Source: Apostichopus californicus (taxonomy: Eukaryota > Echinodermata > Holothuroidea > Aspidochirotida > Stichopodidae). From it: a DNA stretch of 46,974 nt. Each line of letters opens with the position of its first letter. Positions within the stretch are counted from its first letter, which is position 1. The translations under genes were made by a program, and so were the position numbers. Under the pieces are notes generated by a model, which saw only the letters and a program-made list of their open reading frames with translations, did not search any database and was not told the origin of the DNA. This document shows positions 12,810-24,000 of the stretch, piece by piece. The stretch spans positions 1 through 46,974 of the forward strand of contig JAIPMN010002565.1 in assembly GCA_020650975.1 (NCBI GenBank), written 5' to 3'.

Positions 12810-13652
12810 AATACAGTTTAAGAATTTTTTACCAAGGGTGACCATATCTTGGAATATCTAGCATATTTTGGGCCAATACAGCATACCTTTAAGAAAATTC
12901 AGAGTCTTCAATACTTTGACACAAAACTTGAACACGTATGTTATTCCCTGTGTAGACTGTAGTATGTACATATAATATTTGATGACAATATACTGCTGGC
13001 ATGCAGTGTAGTTTGTATGTATGTTTGTATGTATTTTAGATCCTCCTGCAAGCAGGAACTCGCAAAGAAGCCTCATTGGCTTATCAAAGCCGCAAGCTGA
13101 CCGAAGTCAGTCTCTTTACACTCATATTTAATGTCCATGATTATGAATTGTCAATTGTCAACAACTCTGTAACTGGACGACATACATTAATCTTGGAGTG
13201 ACTCGAACCGGGGACCTTATGATTGGAATGCACCGGCGTCAGCCACTGAGCTAACACTCTGTAAAGGTTAGCATGATATAGACTAGAATAGAGAGAGATA
13301 TGTGACTTTGTTCTTATTGGTCTGTGTTGGGTGCCATTCATTACCTACTGTATGTTTGTCAATACAGTTTAAGAATTTTTATACCAAGGGTGACCATATT
13401 GGAATATCTAGCATATTTGGCGCCAATACAGCATACCTTTAAGAAAATTCAGAGTCTTCAATACTTTGACTCAAAATTTGAACACTTAAGTTATTCCCTG
13501 TAATATGTACATATTATCTAACTTTGATGGCAATATACTGCTGGCCTGCAGTGCAGGTTAGCATGATATAGACTAGAATAGAGAGATATGTGACTTTGTT
13601 CTTATAGGCCTGTATTGGGTGCCATATATTACTTTATACTCTGTTTGTCAAT
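12810..13652. repeat. Tandem duplication of ~295 bp; left copy split by a SINE
   Basis: Copy A (12810-13360) and copy B (13361-13652) both start aatacagtttaagaattttt and end gtttgtcaat. They stay alignable throughout, for example ttagcatgatatagactaga in both. Copy A carries 255 extra bases (13012-13266) that copy B lacks. The duplication therefore preceded the insertion, and copy B is an empty-site reference. Confidence 0.85.
13012..13266 (-). mobile_element. tRNA-derived SINE (complete, - strand)
   Basis: The insertion is delimited by comparison with copy B. On the - strand it begins with a tRNA-like head carrying an A box (ttagctcagtgg, 13243-13254) and a B box (ggttcgagtc, about 13200-13209). 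A ~130-bp body and a 3' tail of ataca/catac repeats follow. No clear target-site duplication was seen. Confidence 0.75.
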
Positions 13653-14595
13653 CAATGATAAATGGACAGTACATGGTCTGAATAGGTCTTTGTACAATCA
13701 AGCAATGACAGCCAGTGACTAATTTAGTGCTCACATTTGACGTAGAGCATTTTTGAGGTTTATGAATTATTTTGCTTCAATGAACCATAAAATACTGAAG
13801 AATGACATAGACCTATATCCACCAAAACTGCTATAAGATATTTCAGTGTTTTCTAACAATTTGCCAAAAGTTTTAGAGTGACAACATATTGCCATGTGAT
13901 AGCAACCATGCCAAATGAATTATTCTCTGTACAGTGTAACGTGTGGCTATTATTGTGAGTGAAACTTGAGGTGGATGGACTCCCTGTACCGGCTGTTATT
14001 TAACATAACAATGGAATTTATATAGTTACACCCACATCTGGAGAACACTCATGTATCCCATGTCTTTCTTTTTAACCTTATTTTATTGTTAATATGTTTT
14101 GTATTCAGATTCCATTTCCTCTGCTATGGACTTTTCTGACATGCAACAGTACTAGTATATACATCAAACCTACAGTATATATATCTTAATAGGCTGATTT
14201 GTATGATGAAACTATGCACAGTTGTCAACCACATAGACCTGACCTTTACTGCTCCAGAACTCTACAGACATTGTGTAATTGGAGATAATCTGAACTTTGA
14301 ACCCTTTACTAGCTCTTCTTGCATAAACCAGGCATAAAGTGGGAGTGTTGTTGCAGGTTGTCAACCAGCATGGTGCCATTGCTGAAAGTAGCATCAATGG
14401 AAGCTTGGCTCATCCAAAAAGTATGTCTACTGTATCTTTTGTTAAAATGGGATATTAAATTCCATCCACAGAGTCTACAGAGATATTCTCTGGGATTGTA
14501 ATCAGTAGATGTCAAAAGTTAACTACCCAAGCCACTTCCTCCCACTTTGAGTAGTAATAAGATGCGAGGTGCTGTACAACAGCCAGCGAGGAAAC
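13653..14595. other. No gene recognised
   Basis: AT-rich, with no coding or repeat structure that I can support. The overlapping open frames at 14212-14515 conflict with each other and have no motifs. Confidence 0.5.
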
Positions 14596-14601
14596 ATTTG
14601 T

Positions 14602-14968
14602 AATGCTAATACCACTATATTCTGCCCTCTTGTATGCTTCAAAGCACTCATACTGAAAGTATGAACAGCTCCAAGCCTAAATCTGCTCATAATGCTAATA
14701 CCATGTTATACTGTCCTCACATATCATGCTTCAGAGCACTCATACTGATAGTATGGACAGTTCCTAATCTTTATCTAATTCTAATGCTAATTCCACTCTA
14801 TACTGTCCTCACATATCATGCTTTAAAGCACTCATACTGACAGTATGGACAGTTCCAAACCTTTCTCTGATTCTAATGCTAATACCACTCTATACTTTCC
14901 TCACATGTCATGCTTCAAAGCACTCATATACTGACAGTATGAACAGCTCCAAACCTTTATCTAATAAA
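14602..14968. repeat. Tandem array of four ~92-bp units
   Basis: Units begin at 14602, 14691, 14783 and 14875 with aatgctaat. Each contains catgcttcaaagcactcat and a palindrome of the form catactgacagtatg. Period is 89-92 bp. An inverted partial unit (gttagtatgagtgctgtgaa) follows at about 14998-15045. Confidence 0.85.
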
Positions 14969-15255
14969 TACAGGTTATTCGAACTGCTGCACATACTGTT
15001 AGTATGAGTGCTGTGAAGCAGGGGACATGACAGTACCATATATTCCTAAACTTGTCTCATCTCTACTGGTACTACAGTACACAACACAAGTACATCTATA
15101 ATACATTTTGCATTGCGTCGGTTTAGTTTTCAATTTCCTGACCAAATTATTTGATGAAATTTCACACATGTATTCAAACATTTCCATATATAACAAAGAA
15201 ACAGTGCATGAAAGGTGTGAGAAGCAACATGATAAATTAGGGGAGAGGGGGGGGG

Positions 15256-15407
15256 GGTTTGGCCAGCTAATTATATAGGTAACTGTAAGAGCATCCAAAT
15301 GGCTTCATNNNNNNNNNNATGTTTCTGCAACATTATAAATAAGGGGGGGAGGGGGGTTTGGCCGGCTAATTATATAGGTAACTGTAAGAGCATCCAAATG
15401 GCTTCAT
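15256..15407. other. Assembly gap (15309-15318) between two copies of the same 53-bp sequence
   Basis: The bases just left of the N run (tttggccagctaattatata ... atggcttcat, 15256-15308) recur with one mismatch at 15354-15407. Each is preceded by a G-rich run. This looks like an artefact of assembly across a G homopolymer or a collapsed or expanded repeat. The gap size is therefore not informative. Confidence 0.8.
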
Positions 15408-16092
15408 CCACATATATGTCTTTAAATAAGACCAAGAGCACGGTGTTGAATACCGCACTTAGTGATAAATTTGTAATGTAAAATGTTGCACATCACATGG
15501 CTTATGGTTTTGCCACTTCTTCTTCTTCTTCTAGTAAAGAAATGTCAATTTAGCACCGAGTCAAAATCAATTTAGTGCCGAGGGTGGGTTGAGGTCTGTA
15601 ATGTAACATGGCTCTTTGACATCATCTCTGAAGATGAACTTACTACATGGGTTGGGTCCAAGTTACAGTCTAATGCAAATTAGATGCATTAAAAGCTATA
15701 TGGTTGCTATGGCTATATAAGTTTTGTAGGGAAAATACCTAAATAAGGACTCATATATCATTTAAGGTCCCATTCTGTGATAAAGTCAACAGAATTTCTT
15801 ATCCGATTTTATATCTATCAACGTAAATGAATAACTAATTGTTGGATATTTAGCTGCAGGTGTTCACTTCATTATGACATATATCTTTTTTTGCCGGTAG
15901 GGAGAGATGAAAGTACTGTATTAAAGCAAAAATCTGTTAAATTTTGATTGATTCTAGATGGAAAGTGGATCATTTAGGAAAGCACTTTAGATACAAGGAG
16001 AGACTGCTGTCTACTGCACAATAGTTTGTAAATAATTGTGGTTCGCCTTCACAAATTATTGAGAGTAGTCTGCGAAGTGTATAAATGTATAT
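15408..16092. other. No gene recognised
   Basis: Unremarkable AT-rich DNA. Near 15545-15585 there is a short imperfect direct repeat (tcaatttag-c-accgag / tcaatttagtgccgag). Confidence 0.45.
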
Positions 16093-16096
16093 ATAC

Positions 16097-16155
16097 GGAT
16101 TTTCCAACTCACTACAATTTCAATATATATATATTTCGATAAATATATATTTCGA
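16097..16155 (+). mobile_element. SINE body fragment
   Basis: ggattttccaactcactaca followed by an AT-rich tail matches the body after the SINE head at 488-605. No head is present here. Confidence 0.5.
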
Positions 16156-16334
16156 GATCCGGCTTTAGGAATCACAAATGATTTCTAGTTGAATATCATA
16201 TCATGTTTGATCTCTAGAGTAAGGCAAAAAATTTCACCGAAATGGAACTAGCATTGTTCGATACAGGTAGCAAACGCCACAGTGGAATTAGGACCTTCCT
16301 TACAGGTTTCGAACTACTGAACGTACAATCAGCG

Positions 16335-16390
16335 TCCATAGCCCAGTGGTTAGGGTGTCCGCATATAACGCGGGAGGCCCGGGTTTTAGA
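16335..16390 (+). mobile_element. tRNA-derived SINE head, truncated at the B box
   Basis: gcgtccatagcccagtggtt gives a clear A box. The sequence gggtgtccgcatata follows and ends at cccgggtttt, where the B box is broken. It is the complementary half of the 488 copy; together they define a tRNA-like head with GCGTCCA/TGGAGGC ends. It is not a functional tRNA gene. Confidence 0.65.
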
Positions 16391-19135
16391 ACAGTACATT
16401 ACATTTACAACATTACTGGCAGAGGTGGAGTAGGAAGATGGTGGGGGGGGGGTTGGTGTGAAGGGATGAAATAGTTGGAAAGTTCTTCACGAGAACAAAG
16501 TTATATTTTGCAACCAACGTAAAAGAAATGCTAATGTAACAAATGTCCAGGCTACACATTTTCCCCAATTACATATCAAACAGCCTTATAAAATACCATG
16601 TTTTTTCTTGTGCACTTGAATTTCTGTGAGTTTTTTCTGTTATTGGATTCCATTAAAACACTCTCTACACTGCTGACTTGGGTATGTCTACTTCAAGGTC
16701 TACTTCCAAGGTTGTAATATTGTAAATGAAGTTTTAATTAAAAAGGGACATGCTAGTCATGTTTTACTCCAGCATACAGATTAAATGAACCATACAAAAC
16801 AGTCAACTTTGGTGCTGACTGATAGAAAAGTCATGTGTATATACTATAGGCATATCTATAGAAAATTAGTCCAAAATTGGTGATTTGGAATGATTAGTCA
16901 ACTTGTTTTAAGTTTATATTTTGTTTAGATGGTTTGCATCGTTAAGTGATTTACTGTACTCTTACCTTACATGACTTCACTCTCTTGTAGCACTTTTTCC
17001 ATCTACCTTTTACAATAGATACAGTAACAGATATATCTACACAAGATTAGTATAAACAGTGAGACATGTAAGCACCATGCCTCCTCCCCTTGACCCACTT
17101 CTGTGGGGGGGGGGGTTAATTAGCACCCACATCTCCATCATCCATATCTATACTTTTGATTACATCTATACAATTTATAATTTCTTTCAGAATCCAGTCT
17201 TCTCAAAGTGTAGCAAATTCCCTTAAATAAATACTCAAAATGTAATACCTTCCTTTAAATGGACAAGCACAATAGTCATAATTGGTAGAGAAATTCAGGA
17301 GCGGGCTGGAGCCATAAGAGTAATTGGACCTTCAGATGGCAATAGATTTAGTATTTAATGGCCTCTCTTGTATGGCAAGTTTATATCATTAGTTCAGTGT
17401 GAAAACATATATTACATGCTTGCATATAGGGCATCTTGTAATTGGAGCTATCAGTAACTCCAAGGAATGGAAGACATAATATGAAAACCTTCTTCTCCGG
17501 TATCGTATTCTCTTTTCTTGTTTATACAGTAAAACCATTTTATGTAAATAAGCTGAAGGAGACATGGATCAGGAATTGTAATCGTTTCCTTGTCAGACTA
17601 GGTCTTTCTTCTCCCTGGGCTTTTCCGTAGGCGGAAATTCATTTCACGGTCTGCCCATCAATTCATGGAATGCTGATGCTGTTGGTCTGGTACAAATAGG
17701 AGACTTCGTTATTACTCCCCCCCCCCCCTTCCCTCCCACTTCCCTTAAAGCAGTCAGTTGTATTTGCCAAAGAATGTTAGCTAAGGCATAAACAAATATG
17801 CACAAGCACAAATGTACCGATGAGTGAATCGAACCCAAAATTTCTTTGCGTTTTTTTCAAATTTCACATAGTATATTAGCTACGTCGCATATATCATCAC
17901 AGAAGAAAACACTCAAAATTATCCCAAAGCATTGCAAAACTGTCATCAATATATGACATTATTATCATTATATGAAAATAGAAAAGAATTGGTCATCTGT
18001 AGAATGGAAGAGGTCAACTAGAATTTCCTCCTTGTATCTACTGCACTATATTTTATATTGCAAATAAAGGTATGGCAGGCAGTTAGGGTGATACTACCTA
18101 GAACATTGTAACATTCTCTATGACAGTATGTGTTTGTATGTTCAGCAGTAGCACTGCCCTGAAGGCTATGTACAGCCGCATGAAATGAACCCAGCAAGCA
18201 TCACATACATAAAGTTAACATTTTTAGCAGGCTGCCATAATTCTCATATCTGGACCAGAATTTCAAAGTTTGCTGTTTGTTGTAATGGTGATACAGTGCT
18301 TGATAGTACAATAACCTTTTTTGTTACACTAGACCCCATCCATCTATTAAATGTTTAAGCTGTGAGTTATACTGTACCTTCACCTGGTTAAAGTGTGCCA
18401 TATATATATAGTATTCATAGCAAATGAGCAGTAAACGCCTTTGCGCAAATTATTCTACCGAGTACCGAAGGTTTGTCATCTTTACCACAAATTGGCTGCC
18501 AAGGGCAAATATTATCATATTTCAAGCAAGTTTTATATTAACATGCTATACAGTACCTTGCTGTACAGAGACCTTGAATTTATAATATAATGAATATTTG
18601 GACAAGCCACCAGTAGAAGGGAACATAAATTTACAAAAATAACAGATAGATTTACACTTGTTGACATTATGAAACAAACATCCGCCTGCTTTAAAACAAT
18701 CTTAATTTCATTCTTACGGGTTTTGTACGGCTCTAATTAAATTGACTGCGGTAACTGCCGGTAAGATTACAAGGATAATACCCCTGACATTTACCTGTGA
18801 CAAACTCTACAGTATTAACTACTACATTGTGTTTGAAGTATTGTATGGAAAATTAATTGGTTGTGTTGTCACACACCTCTTTATACGAAGAAAATTCCAG
18901 AGTAGTCGTCTTGTATGTCTTTGAGGAATAAAAATTTGTTTGTTATATTAGGTTTCCCTTCCTGGCGTCATGCTGTAATTCAGGTGAATTTCTCTGAAAG
19001 AGATTCTTTGGTGACTAAACAAACGTGAAAGAGCGGTCAGGAGAGAACTGCGGTAGTATGAATAGAGTCTGTCTATTTTCAGTTTCAATGCCACTTCCCT
19101 ATGTCGTGGCTAGAGTGATCTGGTATCCATTTAGC
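16391..19135. other. No gene recognised; AT-rich non-coding sequence
   Basis: Poly-G at 16442-16451 and 17105-17114 and poly-C near 17717 are the only marked features. No exon was seen. Confidence 0.5.
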
Positions 19136-19136
19136 A

Positions 19137-19235
19137 CTGCTCCCCCTCCTTCCCCCTCCCAGGTGACTGCTCACCCTCTCCCCTTCCAGGTGCCTGCTCC
19201 CCCTTTGCCCTCTCCCTCCCAGGTGACTGGGGACC
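19137..19235. repeat. Three C-rich units ending in caggtg
   Basis: Three ~35-bp pyrimidine-rich units each end in cccaggtgact or tccaggtgcct. An open frame over them gives a Pro/Ser repeat with no known domain. They resemble repeated polypyrimidine-AG acceptors. Confidence 0.6.
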
Positions 19236-20275
19236 ACCTCTCAACCACCTGTTTTGGATATTATATTCACAGTTTTAGCCAATGCTTCAACATTTTGACT
19301 TGCTAATGTGGATTTCCAAATGGCAGTTTCCTGCATGACTGCACACATCAGTTACTGCATATAAATATAGGCTGATAATATGCAGTAATATGTAGTACAG
19401 CGCTTATGTTAGGTATGGAATGGAAATCATGCTGATATCCTTACTGACGATTATTAACCTGCTGGTCATGTGTTTATGCTCTGTTTAATGTCAACTGGGC
19501 GGAAAAACTCCAGTGCCTTTTCATTTCTACTGGCAAACAGCGAAATCTACTGGCATATAGCCAGTTAATAGCCAGTTAATAGCCCAAATGTTTGAGGCCT
19601 ACATGTGCATATGCAACAGTGGATTTTATGATCAAGTACTTTATAATTTTTACTTTCTGCTCTCTCTTTTTCAAGAATGACAGAGTTACTAATCATTGTA
19701 ATTTATCGCGTGCCGTGAACAATTCCACATTGCACAGTTTACGAGTATGGTATTACCCTAAATTCCCTTATATGATTAAACTCAGTGACGTACAGTAAGG
19801 TACACACATTGTGACATATACATCATTGAAGGAGAAATCTGTCGTAACTCGATATAGTACTTGAAACTGTCTAGTCTCTATATGTAAGGCAGATCGTAAC
19901 AGCCAATAAAACATGTTGTCAACCACAGATTTGGAATTCTGCAAAGCCTGTTCTCTTAACTCTTGGAAAGAACAAGTTTTTCTTCAGGTTTTGATCACGT
20001 CATCAGATTATGATAATGTCAATTTCCACCTTCTCCCTTTCTCCGTTTCTTCTGACACGATGATTTATCTCAATGTGTTTCCTGCCTCATTTCCTCTCTC
20101 TTGTTGACTATCGGAGTCATCTTCATCTCTGAGCTCTCACTTCAATTCCCCGGTTGCATCTCAAACTCGATTGCAACATAATCGACTAACTCCGCCAGAT
20201 TTCCCATAAATCTTACAAGTAAATGAATGAATCCTTCTTAATCCACCCACCTCTCTCTCTCCTCTCTTTTCACAG
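19236..20275. other. Sequence upstream of the first visible ERM exon; no exon found
   Basis: I looked here for the preceding ERM exon (expected residues ELEFAIQPNTTGKQLFDQ) and did not find it. The last ~40 bases are the pyrimidine tract and acceptor of the exon at 20276. Confidence 0.5.
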
Positions 20276-20371
20276 GTCGTTAAGACGATCGGTCTTCGGG
20301 AGATCTGGTTTTTCGGTCTACAGTACACAGATTCCAAGGGATACATCACATGGCTTAAACTTAACAAAAAG
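20276..20371 (+). CDS. ERM: ERM exon: FERM F1 lobe
   Basis: A 96-bp, 32-codon exon in phase 0 at both ends. It reads [17 protein letters not shown] followed by a WLKLNKK end, the standard F1 segment of ERM proteins. The acceptor is a strong pyrimidine tract ending in cacag. The donor gtttgc is weak at positions 3-6. No ORF longer than 60 codons marks this exon, so it is easily missed. The same segment is a 96-bp exon in vertebrate ERM genes as I recall them. The next exon is 6.5 kb downstream. Confidence 0.95.
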
Positions 20372-20657
20372 GTTTGCACTTTCCTTATTTTATATTCAAA
20401 AAGAGAGGGAGAAAATACCCACCTCTGGGACTTTTGTTCTTCGAGGTGTTGTTTTCAAAAGATGACGATGTGCTGAACTGCATCGATTTTGAGCAGTATT
20501 TGAAGTTGCACTTCGGTTAAGTGAAGGTGGTTACATTTGGTTCGGTTCTTGGAGACCTTGATTATTAATTACCGGACCAAATTAGAGAGGAAATTATGCC
20601 ATTATGGTGATGCTTGTAGGCTTCAGGGAATAATAAAGTGTTCAAACTTTAGGTAGA

Positions 20658-21043
20658 CAGTGGCGGAGCTAGGGGTATTGGTCAGGAGGGGCGAGAATGG
20701 TCTGTAGGGGCGCTTTCGACACTATATCTAAGCGGAGCGCCACCACTGGTTGGCGCGTAGCGTACAGGAATTTTTTGAGTAAAAATACTCCCTAGATCGC
20801 CGGAAATGACCCTTTCCAGGCCTGGCTAATTTGCAGATAAACGAAGAATAAATAGGTGTCATCGCCAAATTACACCAACAAATTGTGACAAATGTCAATA
20901 AGTAGATGAGAGCGCAATAAAAAAGTCAATAATCGCGAATAAGTAAAAAGTGGTAAAGAGCTGAAAAGGGCGCCAGCAGTTCATTTGAGTCCGTCAGGGG
21001 GGGCATCCGCCCCCCCCCTGACTGTATGGACGCTCCGCCACTG
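20658..21043. mobile_element. hAT-like MITE, 386 bp, with perfect 8-bp target duplication
   Basis: The termini are CAGTGGCGGAGC and its inverse GCTCCGCCACTG, a perfect 12-bp terminal inverted repeat. It is flanked by identical 8-bp sequences TAGGTAGA at 20650-20657 and 21044-21051. An 8-bp duplication with CAG...CTG-type ends is characteristic of hAT transposons. There is no transposase ORF, so it is non-autonomous. The GC-rich ends stand out from the AT-rich intron. The perfect duplication suggests a fairly recent insertion. Confidence 0.92.
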
Positions 21044-21051
21044 TAGGTAGA

Positions 21052-24000
21052 GTAGTAGTTTTGAAGGCTCTGTATTTCCTTCAGGTATAAAATAATATTG
21101 TTCCTATGTAGAGAAACTGCTGTACATCTTTGCAGTTGTATAACAAAAATACCATTTTATGTCTTTTGTGTGCAATGGTTGGGTATATTTGTTCTTTTCT
21201 GTGGATATTTTGAACCGAATTACCATTTTCAAATAATTTATTCTGGGTGGAATGATGTTTGATATTGCAAATCATTGCAGTTTAAGCAGATTTGTACTTT
21301 TTGCTCCAGTCGGTAGGGGTGTGGGGGAGAGGGGCTGGTGGGGGGAAATGAGCCTTGAGGAGGTGTGGTCTAGTAATTTGTGTGAAATATTCAATTCTTG
21401 GATGGTTAGGCAAGAAGCAACTTAAATAGATACTGGATTTATCCTGAACCAATTCAATGTTATTCTGACCATTAGCCTTGTTTCTTATATCCATAACTAT
21501 CAACTAACATTATTCTCCATTACATACAATTAGATCTTTGTTGTCAATAGTAAAGAAAGCACTTAAAGAATGACAACAAAAAAGAAAAAAGAAAGAAGGC
21601 AGAAATCATGAATTGAAAGTTTAATCAGTAAGCAATGTCAAGAACAAGATCCATTGTAAATAATAATAATGTGTTTTCTGTTGCCCAGGAAACAGTTTGT
21701 GTATAAAATTTAACTTGATGACTCAGTTGTTAAGATTCCTATCAATAATTTCAGGTCATTCAGTGATCAGAAACCACCCTATATGCAAAGGTTGAGTGGA
21801 TTTTTATCAGTATTTTGGTATTTCAAACATGCCATAGTACAAGTAATACAGACTGCTATGTGTGTAGTTGTACAGCATATTAGTACCTGTTCTGACTTGC
21901 AACCTGGACTTCTGTGTCTTTTGATAAAGTGGTTGGAATGCAACCTGATTAATCTCTTAAATGGTGACTAATTGTACTTTAAGCTTCCTAGTTTCAACCT
22001 TTTTAACTTTACTAAATAGTTGACCTTTTATTGCATAAGTGAGATCTCAGATTCAGTCTAATAAGAAAATACTATAGAAAGCATTTCCAAACTAATTCTG
22101 CCATTAAAATTTGAATATTATTGCATAATTATCGATAACTGCTTTTCTGGGGAATCTTCCTGAAGGACAGCTTAGAAATACAACAGTCCTCTGTGTGGAT
22201 TGGCCTGAATAAGTATAGAATATGAAAATTCATGAATGTGTTGCCACGCACTTTAAAAAAAAACAGGGAATCCACATAATTAATACCACCAATATGCATG
22301 AGAATACATATGATTGTGGTATTTTGCAATTTCCTTGTATGGTCTTTTCTGCTTACATACAGCTACCCTCTAAACTTTGTCTGCAATTTCCACCCCCTCC
22401 CCCTCTCTCAATGCAGTAGCTGTTGTAGAATGCATAGGACAGAATACATTCTGCAGTGCACACACTTATTATGTAGAGCACTGGGGAAGACTTAGTGAGT
22501 TCTTTCTTTCTGGGGCATGACTATATTCATTAGAACTAATACTGCAGGCTGGTTATGTTGTATATGCTACTGTAGTTTAAAGGCTTGCTCTCTCACTCTC
22601 TTTATGTGTGTGTACAAGTGAGTGCCTCTCTAGTTTGGCTGAATGAAAACTTCACAACAGGGTAAAGCAATTCTTCACTGTCCAATGCATCTGCTCTCTT
22701 TGAAAGAGTGATTAAGAGCTAAGGTATTTTCTGGTTGGGCTAAAGAACCAGAAGCAGTGACCCATATCCCAAATAATATGCTCCATGGTAGTGTTTAGTT
22801 CCTTTTGTCATTTTTCCTTTTTTTCTTTTTTCCCCGTTTTTCTTTTTTCCCCATTGGCAAATAGGGAAGTCTTATTGAGGTTATGTGTAATAACCAATAA
22901 GTAGCTAAGGTAACCACCTACAAATTTCCTGATTACATTGTGCATAAAAGGTTAAAGCAAAATAGAGCATCTGAAATTACAAATGCAGTCAAATACCAAA
23001 ATTTGCTACTATTTTGTTTTCTGACCTTTTGGTACATTTACAGTAGCACATCAAGTCATGAATTTTACAACAACAAAATAAGAAAACTTGAGTGCTGATG
23101 AAATTGCCTCAGTTTTAAAGGTGTCTTGGTTATTTGTTATTTGGAAACAGAATAGAAATGTCATAATATTATTTGATAAAGACTACCACGTTCAGATAGC
23201 TGCTGCATATTCATAAGAATCTTGACCTATGACACTGCACAACTGTATATGAATTGGCACTTAATACTTTGTAAACAGATCTGTTTCACCAAGCCCTTGA
23301 CCAACTCCCTCCAGTTCCCCTTCCCACACAACAGACTCTATATTACTGCTAACATAGCTCATTTTGGGGTACAGGCTTTGGGACTGAAACTTGTACTGTA
23401 GACCTGTTGTAGATATCAGTATGTGTATGTGTGTACATCTCTCAATCATCATTCTATAAGGGCATTTATTGCAGGGTTGAACAAATTGGACTGGAATTTT
23501 TACACACCTCAAAATTGCACTAGAATTTGTAAAAAAGATACTTTGTTGACCTCCCTGAGTAAACAATACTTCACTATGGTACTGTGGTACTTTTCATAGA
23601 TATGAAAAAGGGGAAAAATAAAAGAATTTACAAACAGGAAGAATGTTGAGTGCAAAGTTAGTTTCCTGGTGTGAATACTGAATAGTAATAAAGTGTGCAA
23701 AAGGAAGATCCAGTGTGGGTGTCCCGATTCAGGTCAAGGACTTTGCAGTTGCCTATTTATTTACAGTATGATGTAGAGAAACTGTAGGACTACCATAGTT
23801 GGATGCTGAGAGGGGCTGCAGCTTTACTGCAGCCAGGCTGGGTTGGACATACCTTACGTTTTCTATCGTTCAATATTGATTCAGCCTTGCTGCAGGGGGA
23901 TCCTGCAGCTGCTGCAGCTTTACAACGTACACCATACTTACCTGTCCCCGCTAAGAACTGCACTCTTGTATTTGTCATACTTTCAAAGTTAGTTCAATAG

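Noticed and set aside
14602..15045. CRISPR-like repeat array
   Set aside because: The units are contiguous with no unique spacers, and the genome is eukaryotic.
16242..16290. Possible ERM exon 2 (LALFDTG before caggtag)
   Set aside because: Only LFD matches the expected TGKQLFDQ end. The preceding residues do not fit ERM.
16335..16390. Possible tRNA gene
   Set aside because: The B box is broken and the 3' half is missing; it is better explained as a SINE fragment. The 488 and 13200 copies likewise continue into SINE bodies.
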